Positions 22,901 to 34,990 of a DNA stretch of 52,282 nt are shown here, piece after piece. The notes beneath the pieces are model-generated. The model did no database searches, was not told the DNA's origin, and saw nothing but the letters and a program-made list of their open reading frames with translations. A program made the position numbers and the translations under genes. Source of the stretch: Gnetum montanum (Eukaryota; Streptophyta; Gnetopsida; Gnetales; Gnetaceae); assembly GCA_015680685.1 (NCBI GenBank), contig MNCI01008036.1, forward strand, positions 5,827 to 58,108. The letters run 5' to 3'. The number at the start of each line of letters is the position of its first letter. The first letter of the stretch is position 1.

Positions 22901-22911
22901 CGTGGGGGAGA
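22901..22911 (+). other. Purine tract after integrase (second PPT candidate, E1)
   Basis: cgtgggggaga, identical in A at 36882-36892 and recognisable on the minus strand in B (near 18850) and M1 (near 45430). It precedes a long non-coding stretch and lies 2-7 kb from the true polypurine tract. Confidence 0.5.
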
Positions 22912-24430
22912 TGGTCATCCATGCTAATCATATAGTGGCTCCTTAGTTTTTTATACCTTTTTGTTTTACAACATTGTTAGTACATTTAAGCTTTCTTAAA
23001 TATTTTTTAATTTCTTTTATATTTTTTACTTTATTTTGGTGTGTGTTTTTCTTATGTTTTTCTAATGTTTTTCTTTGTTTTTCTTTATTGCGAATAGGAC
23101 ACAGTGATGTTGTAGCTGTTTACTAATGGTGATTTGTACTTAATGTTATTTGATTGCTAATGTCTGGATTATATCTTAGAATTTTGATGATTGATAACTA
23201 AGACATGGTTTCTTTTCCATGGAATAGTCAATGAGTCTATGTCATCCACCCATCCACAGAACTCTATGGTGCTCCTAGTTTTGGAAATATGAGGTCCCTT
23301 TCCTTAATGAAACTTTAATGAACTTATAACCTTGGTAGTTTCAAAACTTAGGAAAGACTAAATGGATTGATAAGGGTGTGACTTCAAGGGTATTTGATGC
23401 TCTTTGTACTTTTCTACTCTCTTGTGTGCATGAGTGTTTTCATGGGTTTCTTATTGTTCTACTATCAACCAATAACATGAAGTTAAAGTCTTTGCTTGGT
23501 GTGGTTCCCATCCAAAAATCCATAAAAACATAAAATCCAAAAAAATGATGGGAATTCAAAGCAAATCCCTTACATAAAAGAACAAGCTAAAAGCACTAGT
23601 TATGAGACTAGAAAGACATGTTACCCATGCCNAACCCCTTACATAAAAGAACAAGCTACAAGCACTAGTTATGAGACTAGAAAGACATGTTACCCATGCC
23701 TGAAGGTCCCCTCTAACTAAGGCCCTTTCTCACTTCCCACTTCTCTTTTCTTCTTAATAAAGAATAGTGATTGATTTGTGGGAGCATTATCATATCTTAA
23801 GGGGATGGGTACATCTTAGAGTATAGATGCGAAGTCACTGAAAGTGGTTGGTTTTGATTTGAACTAAGGATGAACTTTATCAAATCATTTAACCACAAAA
23901 TCCACAAGGGACTTCATGTAACCATGATTCAGAACCTCATTTCACCTTCTCTCTCATCTACTAATGCTTTCCATTTTTCACATCACTGTTAGTTTTCATG
24001 TCTTGTTCAATGTCTTAGTTTGATTTGTTAAAATTCTTAGGTACATTCTTCCAAATTAGGTCCTTAACTTTCCATAATCATTAATCAAACATGGGACCCA
24101 TGGACTCCTTGGTTCAAGGATATGCAAGGGAAAAAAGGACATAAGCCTACTATGGGAAGGACCCACTTGCATATCTCTTAGTTGGATTAGTTAAGTTCCT
24201 TATCCTCAAGCATTTTCATGATCAAATTCTTTGTGCATCCCATCAGTGGCATCCAACTATGCACTCCTTAATGGCATTTCTCTAATACAACTCATCCTCC
24301 AATCCAAATCTCTAATCTTGCAAATAATCAAGTCCTCTTCAAGCATTTCATCATGTTCACAACTTTTCTAACTCTTCAAGGATCCTAATTTCATGCTCAA
24401 ACTCCTATTTTTCAAAATTTTAAATGTGAA
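22912..24430. other. E1 non-coding region between pol and ORF3
   Basis: No coding sense in either strand. Homologous to A 36893-38350 and, inverted, to B and M1. Conserved islands include agaaagacatgttaccc with catgcctgaaggtcccc. Contains a 65-bp direct duplication with an ambiguous base between copies (23567-23700). Confidence 0.75.
23567..23700. repeat. 65-bp direct duplication flanking an N
   Basis: Copy 1 is 23567-23631 and copy 2 is 23636-23700, with one mismatch; the 4 bases between them include the ambiguous base at 23632. Sister copies lack this exact duplication. An assembly join is possible. Confidence 0.85.
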
Positions 24431-24520
24431 AAATTATCTATATAGGATCTTGTTGATGGAGTGACTACATAAACAAGACCCCATCAACACAGTACAAAAA
24501 TCCTATAAATACATAGCCAC
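24430..24520 (+). promoter_or_regulatory. Internal promoter-like block (E1)
   Basis: A TATA box cctataaatacatagcc lies near 24499-24515. Upstream an inverted pair, gttgatgg (24450-24457) and ccatcaac (24482-24489), could form a hairpin. The LTR of E1 itself has GTTGAT/GTCAAC words and tgcctataaat, so this resembles the element's own U3, as the block in B resembles B's own U3. It lies about 430 bp before the ORF3 ATG. Confidence 0.4.
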
Positions 24521-24943
24521 ACTTTGTGATTTTTCACATTTGAGATCAAATGAGGGGCGAGGGAGCCTAGAACCTTATAAGAGGCATAAATTCCTAACTA
24601 TTTGTCCAATTTTCCCCATTCTTTAGTCCTATAACTACCAGAGGTAAGGTCTTTATCATGGGCACCACAAACCTTGGGTTTTTCATAGAAAAGCTTTTGA
24701 AAATTTTCTAATTGCCACAAAGGTTTAACCAATAAACTAGCATTAAAACATCAATTTGAAGAAGTTAAACCGTTCCAAAAAACTCTAGTAACCTTCTAAA
24801 GTTAAATAACATTAAAATAATATTAAAATAATGAATCTGCCATTGTCACAACTTAGTCAAAGTGTAATTGCCCAACAAGATAGGGTACCTAAAAGTATAA
24901 GTTACACATTGTATGCTAATCCTTGGTTACGTTGAGATCACAT

Positions 24944-27900
24944 ATGGCACCAAAGGGAAAGCACACACAAGAGGGAGGACCATTCCAACTAAGGGACAAA
25001 TAGCTAAGAATGAGAAGGGGCTAAGAATAGCCCCAGAAGTAGGCAATAGAAACCCACACAATGGGACCTCTTTGGGAGGAGTCCAAAGTGGAATTTGTTA
25101 GATAGATTCCTAAAGAAGCAACCACGACTAAACAATCTCACTGAGATGAGGCACCAAATCCAAGACAGAACCTTGAGATCACCTCAACATAGGCTTACCT
25201 TATGCGGATCACATCAAAGGAGGTCCAAAAATCCATGCTTTACGAGTTAAACTTTGGATCCTTCTTCGAGTTTGCTCCTTCCTAAGGTAAAGCTCAATTT
25301 CAAAACTTTACCATGTGGCCCACCATCACTTCCAATGGGGAGTGGTACATGGGAGAGACATACCTTTTTTGAAAAAATTAGTAGGCCAGTTCAACATTCG
25401 AAATCAAGGACATTTCTATGTCCTACTCAATGAAGGCAATCTCTGAGGCCCTTGGGTTACCTAAGACTAGGGTCAATCTTGTAGAAATTCGAACGTAGGT
25501 AGATCCAAGCATCAAAAAAGAATGGATGTAGTGGTGTTATGGAGTGGACCATAAGGAATTTGGTGCACTCACCATAGTAGAATGTGCATACTTTAAAATT
25601 ACGACCTTTCACCTTAATCTAATGTGATTAGTGATGGGGCATTGCACCTCAATAGACTCCAATAGAACCCAATCCACAACTTCTAAGCAAATTTAGTTTA
25701 AAAATAAGAATAACAAAATAAAATGGGGAAAACTCCCTTATATTAAGATAATTCTCAAAATACATAGAAAATGCATCAAAGATGAGGAGCCAAGCTCAAC
25801 TCAAAGCTCTTACAAGGATTTTAGAGGCCACACTTATCCTTTCTTAATCCTCAATTGCTCACAATGGAGCCTAAGCTCAAGACAAGACAAGTATAAGAGA
25901 TTATCCTAATCTCTCTCAAGTGCTCTCCCTTGCCTCTCACTCAACTTCCTTGCATAAGCTCTCTTACTCAAGAGCTCTCTCCCATGCCCTCTATTAGGAT
26001 GTTTGGCCTTTAGCATTTGTACTTTGACCCTTGGCACTTTCCCACTTCGCACTTTAACACTTGGCACTACGAAACTTGCACCTTAACACTTGGCACTATG
26101 GAACTTGGCACTTCAACATTTTTAAATGGTGAATTACATCAATATTTTATAAGCAACCGAAAGGTAAAAATCCTAAAAACCTTCCCTCAACTCAACTTGA
26201 GATTCTCTTGCTATTTCCCACATTTTCTCACCTTCTCCCCAACTATTTCCATCTTGATTTGATTGTTTCCCAAATCTAAATAGTGTTTCTGGAAGTTTCC
26301 CCATGCATCTAGGTCTTCTTTGGCTTTTCTAGGATGTCTACTGTGAATGCCCTACTTTTGGAAGAGACATCTACTCTTTTTGGGAGATTTCTTCTATGGA
26401 CTAGAGATGTCTTCACTTTAGGAAAGACATCTTTGAAAAGATGTATTTCTTTTTGTAAAGACATCTCTCCTGAAGGTGCCAAAAATAAAAATGTTTGTTT
26501 TGATGCCAAGAGCCTCTAGATGACTCCCAACAAGTCCCCATAGACCTTGGAATCTCCTAAACTCATCAAAATGAGCTCAACTCATAACTTTCCTAAGGAT
26601 CTTAGAGGTCACACTTGTCCTCTCTTAATTCTCAATTGCTCACAATGGAGCCCAAGCTCAAGATAAGACATTTATAAGAGATTTTCTTAATCTCTCTTAA
26701 GTGCTCTCCCTTGCCTCTCACTCAACTTCCTTGCACAAGCTCTATCCCCTCAAGAGCTCTCTCTCTTACCCTCTATTAAGGTGTTTAGCCTTCAGTGTTT
26801 GCACTTCGACACTTGGCACTTCAACACTAATAATGGTGAATTACATCAATATTTATAAGTAATCAAAAGGTAAAAACCCTAGAAACCTTTCCTCAACTCA
26901 ACTTGAGGTTATTTAGCTATTTCCCAAGTGTTCTCATCTTCTCCTTGGCTATTTCCATCTTACTTTGGCTATTTCCCAAATTCGAATAGTGTTTTTGGAA
27001 GTTTTCCCATGGCTCTACATCTTCTCTAGCTTTGCTAGGATGTCTACTATGAAAACCTTGTTTTCAAGAGAGACATCTTCTATGGACTGAAGATTTCTTC
27101 ACTTTAGGAAAGATGCCTTTCTTTTTGCAAAGACATCTATCCTAAACGTGCCAAAAATAAAAATGCCTATTTTGATGTTGGGAGCCTCAGGATGCCTCCC
27201 AACAAGTCCCCATAGATTCTAGAACCTCCTAAACTTATCAAAATGAGCCCAAAACATGCCAAAATGTCCAAGAATCATCCCTAACAAAATCAACTCAAAA
27301 ATACATATAGTATGTAGGGTAGAACAAGGGGATCAAAAGAGGTGTCCCTACACCAATAAGGCCAAGCAAGATTGCAGCTTTCTCCACCCATGTGTGCACT
27401 ACTCTAAGGGGTAGATTCCTAGTTAACCTTCCATAGCTAATCTATCTTAAGATAGAAAAGCACTTCAAGGAGAACAAACATGGAAAGAAGACACTCCTCT
27501 TTCTGTGCCTCATCAAAAAATTATATAAGAGGGAAGACATAAACTGCTATAGAAATGATGAAGGAAAAAGTTCCTGCAAAGGTGATTTAAGAAGAGGAGC
27601 AGCAACTACCACCTCCATCATCCACTCATGAGACAACGCCAGAGACCCATGCTGTCATTGAGTGCATGCGCAAACTCCAAGAGATGCTTTTGTAATAGTG
27701 GCAGCAACAAGCAGTAACCAGTGGTGATGACCCATTTGTGTATAGACCAAGCATGAGACACCTCAATGATGTGGCCTAAACCTTAAGCTAGATGGAGGGT
27801 GGAGCACAATTTTCTCAACCCAACAACTATAGCTGCCTACAAGGTCAAATCCAAGTGCCCAAGAGGTAACAATGTCTCTCATACAACAACAGTAATTCCC

Positions 27901-29500
27901 AGACATCTCTGGAAATACCGCTACCTTTTCAATGCATCTGGAGGAGCATGAGAGAGCAACTTTCCTAGTGATGTAGCACCATGGGTAGGAGATGGTGGCT
28001 GAAGTGGTTACTAACAAAGTGGCTGAAGTGCTTAACGTCCCTATGACATCTATACCAAACATCTTTGTAGTTAGAGATGCGTAGATGCCCGCACGAACTC
28101 TCAGTGATAGATTAAGTGTAGCCCATCATGAGGAATTGGTGGACTAACTAGTGGGAATTAGGCAACTGATTCTAGATGTCTTTGATCTCTTAGATACCAT
28201 CACTACAACCCAATCAAAGCTACTTGAGGCAAGGGGGAAATGCATTATCATTGAGGGGCAACTTGAAACAGCTTGAGCTGAGAACCAACACTTGGCTATA
28301 GAAGTTGCTAAATTAAGAGCCTGCCTTGCTAATTCTATGTTGCTCAACTAGGTAATTGTGTGAGATGAAGCTTTTCAATAGCTTCAAGCCAAACAGAAAC
28401 AGGTTGAGTATGCAAAGGAAACAATAGTCTTTCACCAATCCTTGGTTGATGCCACAACACATAACATTCAAAAGAACTTGGTTTAGACACACTGGGAGAA
28501 TGAGGCCTTAACCATAGAAAATCACCACCTATGGAATGTTGATACGCAAAAGTAGCAAATGTCAGAATTTATCCATCAATAGAAAGAGTAGCTAGCCAAG
28601 GTGAACGTAGAATTAAAAAGGTTAGTAGTAAAGAATAGAAACATATCGATGGAGGAAGTTCATGCCTTATGCCTGAAATCTACAATCAAGAACACAGCCT
28701 AGAAAAATAAGGCCCTTAAGTCAATGAATTAAAAATCATTACAAGGACCAAGTGGGATTGCAAAAAGAAATCAACAAGAAGAACATCCAATTAGCAAAGG
28801 AAAAAGTCAATGAGGACCTCCAACAACTTCAACAAGGAAAAGATGTCTAGTAGCCTATCTTTAATGGGCTAAATGCATACAAGAAGGTTGAAATCTACCT
28901 AAAGGAGTTGAAGATTAAGGAAATGAAAAAGTAAAATGAAACTTACCAACCTCAGATATGCAAACCTGGTGATGCTGACTACTGGAAGGTCATGGTCAGA
29001 ATTAGAGAAACAAGTGGCCAGCTTATACTTGTTGTATGAGGTAGAGCTTAAGCACCATAAGGAGACCAAGCAAAAAATTGAGATAGCAAATGCAAAACTA
29101 TGGATTCTCAAGGCAAAGTTCATTGATCAATGATCAACTATTGAGAACCTAGCCCAAAGAATGAACAACTACCAGAAGCTATAGAATGCACTCAGGGTGT
29201 TCGACATTGAATGCAAAAAATTCTTTGCCTTATTTGTCAATGTGAACGTGTTGTTCTCTACAATGTCCTATCCATGGGATATCCCCATTTCAACCCACAT
29301 TAGTGATGCAGTGTGGACAGTGAATGATCCCTGGAGTAAGAAGAAGATGATGAAAGCATTTCTGGACACCTTCCATCTTTTGCCAAAAGTTGCAACTGTC
29401 ACAAAAGAACCACAACAACCACCTCAACAACCATGTGTGCCCAAAATAGGAGAAGATCCTTCAAAACCTTAGGAACCTCCACCACCTAGGACTAACTAAA
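24944..29500 (+). pseudogene. E1 ORF3: env-like / putative plant transposon protein, split by S
   Basis: ATG at 24944, MAPKG, aligned with MAPKRG in B. The first domain, 25320-25631, reads EIKDISMSYSMKAISEALGLPKT, aligned with B's ISIDFSTKAILKVLNLPNT. S interrupts it at 25632, and the reading resumes at 27356 (GRFLVNLP, then LLFLCLIKKLY). Next, 28110-28270 (VFDLLDTITTTQSKLLEARGK) is aligned with B 15204-15518, and 28300-29120 is a long Gln/Glu/Lys-rich coiled-coil region including 28936-29133. The end is Pro-rich (PQQPPQQP, then PPPPRTN) at 29400-29500. Many stops. No clear signal peptide or membrane span is visible. Confidence 0.75.
25632..27355 (-). repeat. S: solo LTR with duplicated promoter core
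   Basis: 1724 bp inserted in E1 ORF3; flanks ATTAG (25627-25631) and ATAAG (27356-27360). Sense strand starts TGGTGTAGGGACACC and ends TGCCCCATCA. Two direct copies of the central part, 25796-26576 and 26577-27248, each contain a minus-strand TATA (cttataaa-type; plus-strand positions about 26140 and 26848) and the transcribed leader. No internal region, primer site or second LTR. Unrelated to the TGATGAG family. Confidence 0.75.
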
Positions 29501-29718
29501 CTTCTTCATTGTCTTTATGTCATCTAAGGAGTTGTGTTTGTCATTCTTGTCTTTGTGTTTAATTTTTTTTTCTTGAACACTAATTTTTGTAATAATTGTA
29601 AAATCATACACTTGGATACTTAGTTTTTGTTGTGTTTATTTTGTGTGTCTATAGTTAGTCAATAATCCCATACCTTCTCAAATTTTGTAAAGAACTCAAG
29701 GATGAGTTTTCATTCATT

Positions 29719-29728
29719 CATGGGGGTA
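29719..29728 (+). other. E1 polypurine tract
   Basis: catgggggta directly before the first 7 bp of the 3' LTR. The same tract occurs in A (gtgggggta, 38895-38903) and M1 (inverted, 42485-42494). Confidence 0.8.
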
Positions 29729-29735
29729 TGATGAG
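29729..29735 (+). repeat. E1 3' LTR, first 7 bp
   Basis: TGATGAG, cut off from the rest of the LTR (39734-40554) by element A. ATGAG (29731-29735) is the left target duplication of A; the right one is AGGAG (39729-39733). Confidence 0.75.
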
Positions 29736-30579
29736 TGATGAGTCATGTTCTGACATGCTCTAATATTGAATACCCAATATTAGAGCCTAGGATGCATTAT
29801 CGGATATCCAATATTGCAGGGTATATGCTAGCCTATAAATATAGCACTTGGGCTCATGATTTTCATATCAGTTTTTTTCATAGTTAGCAAAACTCTTACA
29901 ATTTATTTTCTCCAGAGTTAGAATATTTTCTGAGTTCCTACATCAAGAGTCTGAGTGTGTACAAATCTTTGTTTGAACACTGATATACCTTAGCACAATA
30001 GTGTGATGGGAATAAAAACAAGCCCTTTTGATAATCTTGCAGCACTAAGAATAAATTAATGTTTTCTTGATGCATTTAATATTCATGCGCTTTATTCTCA
30101 TGCACTTGACTTTAATGCACTTTAATTAAGCAATTAATTTCTAGTTGTTAATGAACACAAGCACGACCACCTCGAGCATATGTGTAGCACTTGGTAACCC
30201 AAAAACACTTAATGTTTGGTAATCTAGCAAGGCTATATATGTTCAGGATGTGTTCAGGAAAGTGGAATTGGTACTTGTGTTACGCTAGCTAGGTAGTAGA
30301 TAAATTAGATCCTAAATTACTCTACCTTTCATATTTTTGTAGGTGATTAAATTTACAAAACATAAAATGATAAAAATCATGTGCATTAATTACACTTAAA
30401 CCATATCCTTAAGCTTCACAAGTGTAGTTGGGAAGACAACAAACATTCTCAACAACCATCTCACTTCCTAGAGGAACTAGTGCACTAAAGAACCATAAAT
30501 CCATGGAATTTAATTGGATTGCACATGAATGCCTTAGTGATTCGTATGGTTGGGCATAGGGGTACCTCACCACTCATCA
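29736..30579 (+). repeat. A 5' LTR, type 1
   Basis: 844 bp, TGATGAG to CTCATCA. Upstream of the TATA box (29834-29841) are AATATT/GATATC words (29763-29816). A poly(A) signal candidate aataaaa lies near 30011. Confidence 0.9.
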
Positions 30580-30598
30580 TTGGCACTATTGTCAAGGA
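30580..30598 (+). other. A primer binding site (tRNA-Asp-like)
   Basis: ttggcactattgtcaagga; every one of its six differences from the tRNA-Asp-type site is a C-to-T or G-to-A transition. Confidence 0.8.
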
Positions 30599-30740
30599 CC
30601 TTTTTGGTTATTTCGTGCGTTATCTAGGATTTAGTGATAAATTATTTAAATTATTGAAACAAACCTTAGAGTTACATCACATCTTAAGATTACTAGAACA
30701 ATTTTAATAGGCACACTACATTTTTATTCTCTAACATAAA

Positions 30741-33130
30741 ATATCTTCTTCTCATAGGAGCAATTCTCTATCCATGTCTAATGAAGTACATTCGCTAGTG
30801 CTTCAAAAATATCGAGTGGTATATGCTCATCCTAATGAGTATGTACCAAATTTCACCTTCATCCCACACCGGGATAAACAACTTTGGTGGTGTGACATGG
30901 AGGACAACATTGCATTGCCATCCAACCAATCCATTCCTGAAATGCTCCAACAAATGCTTATACAATGGGGTCTCTAGGAACTTCATGCTATGTTGTGCAA
31001 GATAGTGATGCCAGGGATTATAATCCCATTGAGGCACAACATCTCATGGATTGCCAGTTAGAAAAATGTTATGAATCTATAAAGAGAAAAAGATTTAATG
31101 ATTCTCCATTCCTACTATACCAAAAAGATGGTGGAGAGCCCTTCTCTGGGGGTTTTCCATTTAGTGAAATTCCTCTCTTTGACTTTGGTGAAGGAGGTCA
31201 AAAGTAGAACTTGCAATCCACAATTCACAATCCTAATTCTGGTAAGAATGGATCCAATGATAGAAATATCCAAAGAGGTAAGTTAAGGCAAGGATGTGGA
31301 TAAGAAACAAGATTGTGATCATGGTCATGATTACCGAAGAGGTGTTAGTAGGCACTGTGATGGTGCTAGTCCTCCTTCCTCTTCACCTTTGTCATCATCC
31401 TCTTCTTCTTCTAGCTTTCACCATAACTGTAGGAGGCACGACCATGATGAAGGTGACCAACAAGACTAAAATGATTGGAGGGACCATCGGGCAAGGCAAA
31501 ACTAGGGGTGCAAGCATTCAAGAGAGATGCAACATCATAAATGAATGGGTAGTAGAGGGCAACACAAGCACCAAAATCAAGGCCTTGATGAGCCTTTGCT
31601 TGCTACCCAAAGCATGCTAAACATTACAGAGGCAATACAAATTCCAATAAGGCATGTAAAGGATAGTCGAATCAAAAGACTAGATATGAACAATATCCCT
31701 AGGTTCGAAGGGGGATATAACTCAGATCTGTAGAACCATCTCCAAGCTTTCCAAGAGGCATGTGCCTTGGAAAACATAGAGAATGAATGACAAAAGCTTA
31801 AGTTGTTTCCATGGACACTCATTAAAGAAGTAGAAAACTAGTACTGATCCTTAGAACCGGAATCTATCAGACGATGGAGTATAATGCTTGAATTATTTAA
31901 TGAAAAATATCAAACATACTCTAGAGTGTCCAACTTGAGAAGGTAGATTAAAGAATAGAAACAAGGAACACATGAACCCTTGGATGCCACCATCGACCGA
32001 TACTATTCCTTAATGCACAGATGTCCTAGCCATGGTTATTCTCAACTGGATCAACTTTGCCACATTATAGACAGGCTTCAATCTAAGACAGGGAGAACCC
32101 TTAGCATCTATGCCCAAGGATGACTATTAGAGTTAAAAGTCCATCAAATCCAAAGATTAATTAAGCAAGTAGATAAATAGGAAGGTTAATTAAGAAAATG
32201 AGAAAGTACAAAAGATTTTAATCACAATCCTTCCATCTGAAAGAGGGAGGTTCAATTTTGTGATGGTGAGAAAGAATCAACACTTCATAAGGTGATGAAT
32301 AGGAAAGCCTTGTAGCTTCAAGAATTTCAATCTAAAATTACTACCAAGGTTGATCAATTATCGGACTCCATGGATAACATATTCCAAGATATCCTAAAAA
32401 TTATTGAAGAGCCCAAAGAACGAGGTAATGATCATAAGCGTAAGAGAAACAAAGAAGTTGAACATGCTTATCAAAAAGATAAAGGCAAGATTGCTACAAT
32501 AGAAGAAGTTGCGAGAGCTGAATTAGATGATGATGGTGGGTGTGACGTCTACTAGTATGAACATCCTAAGGGATGTTGTTCCATAGTGTTACAATTATAG
32601 GAGTCTAGGATTTATACTTTGAATCCATGACTAACACAAAGGCAAACATCCAGAAGATTACCTTATCCTCAAGGTAATTCTAAGTAGCTCCATCAGCAAC
32701 AATAATACTATACAAGTGGAACTCCATCGCAACCATATGAGAAATATCAATAGTGGCAGCAACCATAGTCATGGGTGTTGGCACTGCCAAGGCAGCAATA
32801 CCCTTACTAACAACCTGATCCATATGGGTATAATGTTTAACAACCCTTGTCTCCACATGACTCCTCTAGTCATGTTTCTACTTTCCAATCTCACTACCAC
32901 CCTTCTGATTATTATCAAACTCATTCTCCATAATCAAGAAGGGACACCATCTTTTACCCTTATCCTCCTCCTATTCTTGCACATCTTCCTCCTTCAACAG
33001 CACAGCTACCACCTGATCCACTTATGCAGGGTGAACCCCCTACTCAATTGCAACAATGCAATGCTACTAGGAATCTACAATTGATTCATCAACCAAGTAG
33101 TTCATATACTTGATCAAAGAAAAGGCCTTT
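30741..33130 (+). pseudogene. gag: A gag
   Basis: The start codon is changed to ATA (30741); the following SSSHRSN matches M1 and E1. N-terminal domain: VVYAHPNEYVPNFTFIPHRD, then PSNQSIPEMLQQML (30800-30960). A His/Asp/Ser-rich linker lies at 31300-31560. The core domain (31690-32230) has RFEGGYNSDL, LFNEKYQTYSRV and YYSLMHRCPSHGYS. A charged helix follows at 32370-32555. The knuckle at about 32536-32575 has its second Cys changed (CDVY, then a stop, then HPKGCC). The Tyr/Pro/Gln-rich tail runs to about 33130. Frame changes and stops throughout. Confidence 0.85.
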
Positions 33131-33249
33131 CTTTCAACTATGTAGGTCTACCTAAGCCCTCAAATACACTTGTGGTTAATAACCTTGTTCCTCTATATTC
33201 CTTTATATCAAATTCCTTCAAGTCTCCTTCAAACCAAACATTGCCCAAG

Positions 33250-33900
33250 ATCCACACTATGATGCTTACTCATGTTGTATCTAATTGGATTTATGCTGGA
33301 AACCTTCCTAGGAAGTTAGTAAATCCTAGGAGTCCTCTAATCTATTTGCAGATTGCTAGGAATGAATCATGCAAAGCTCTTCTTAACTCAGGTTTTGATG
33401 TCAATCTAATTTCTCATAAGATATATACTACCTAGAACTTGCCTCCTTTAAAGAAGAGTAATATCATATTAGAATTGGCAGACCAATCCATCACTGTTCT
33501 ATTAGGACTAGTAGAAGACATTGTGACCACTATCTATGGGTGGTCTTATCTTGCTAATTTCCTAGTGATCAAAGTGGAAAACTAAAAAGGGGACTTCCCA
33601 ATCATCATGGTAAGGGCATGGCTAGGCACCATTGATGCTAGGATGGGCATCAAAGATCTTTCCCTGGAAATATCCAAATAAAATGCATTCGAAAAGACCA
33701 AGAAGAAGCAAGTTCCATGCATCATGTACAGTGATACATGGTGCAATTATGTGCAAAAAATCTGGGCAATGAAATCAACATCTATCTTTGCATGCAAGTA
33801 GTGTGCACCAGAAGCAAGAATTCAAAGATGTCTATATGCAACAGCCACAAAATAGGAAGGCACCCAGTGGCTGACCACTAATTCTAGGAGTAGCCCACTT
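33250..33900 (+). pseudogene. pol: A pol: aspartic protease domain
   Basis: LLNSGFDVNLISHK (about 33375-33420) is the active-site region with Asn for the catalytic Asp, as in E1. LGLVEDIVTTIYGWSY and FPIIMVRAWLGTIDA follow. Stops at 33434 and later. Confidence 0.8.
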
Positions 33901-34990
33901 TGCATAGAACCAACTAAAAGCTTGACATGCACATATGTCGGAGGCATGGATGAACTAGAGCAAGTTCATCACCCACTCTCTGATGATGCAAAAAATGATA
34001 CCTATTGGGGAGAGTTGGAAATTCCTAAAAATTTCAAGAGCCCCTTGAACTAAAACCTCTATCAACCGACATGGAATATGTGTTCTTCAAAAATCGAAAG
34101 CCAATCATAATCAATGCAAATCTTGCTCTAGAACAGAAAAAAATGTTGTTGCATATGGTTGAAAAATGATCAACAACTTTTTCCTGGTCATATCCTGAAC
34201 TCACAAGGATTGATCCTAGGATATGCCAGCATCACATCTACGCTAGTCTGACCATGAAGCTAAAGAGATAGCCATAGAGGTAATTGAACCCCAAACTAAA
34301 GTAGATTGTCAAATAGAAAATCAACCAACTCCTCAAGGCAGGGTTCATTTATCCCATTGTAGATAGCAAGTGGATTAGTCCAATCATTATTGTGCCAAGA
34401 AAAATGGCAAGTGGCAAGTTTGCATCAATTTTTGGCTACTAAATATGGCAACATTCAAGGATCATTTTTCACTATCATTTGTTGATCAGGTGTTAGACAC
34501 AAGATCTGAGCATTGCTACTATAGTTTTTTGGGTGCTTATAGTGGTTATAAACATATCCAGATCGTGCTTGAGAACCAAACCAAAACAACATTCACAAGT
34601 CCTTAGAGGACTTTTGCATATCGCAAGATGCCTTTTGAACTATGCAATATTCTTGCTACCTTTCAACGCCTAGTTCTAAGCATTTTTCAATAGAAAATTG
34701 ATAGTGATGTGGAAGTCTTCATGGATAACTTCTCCAACTATAGAGCTACATTTGAGTAAGCCTTGGACCACCTTGAGCAAGTACTAAAATGATGTGTTAA
34801 GACAAATGTTAGGCTCAACTAGCAAAAGAGTCATCTAATCACAAGCTAGAATTGAGGTTGACCCCAAAAAAATAAGGATCATCCAAGGAATAACCTGCCA
34901 ACTAGAAACCATCAAAGATGTCTGATCATTCCTTGGACATACTGGCTACTACTGATGATTCATAAAAAAATTCTCTAAGATCGTAGAACC
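33900..34990 (+). pseudogene. pol: A pol: reverse transcriptase domain
   Basis: Recognisable blocks: GFIYPIVDSKWISP (34345-34385); a one-base loss before WQVCINFWLLNMATFKD (34410-34460; the family has WR.CIDFRLLN); and the SFLG.YSG block. The polymerase motif is VFMDNFS (34710-34730), with the second Asp changed to Asn by G-to-A. A retains the ~45 bp that E1 lost after this motif. Inactive. Confidence 0.8.

Noticed and set aside
29736-30579. LTR shared between two elements in tandem (polypurine tract on the left, primer site on the right)
   Set aside because: The left tract belongs to E1, whose 3' LTR resumes at 39734 after an ATGAG/AGGAG duplication, so this is nesting and not a tandem.
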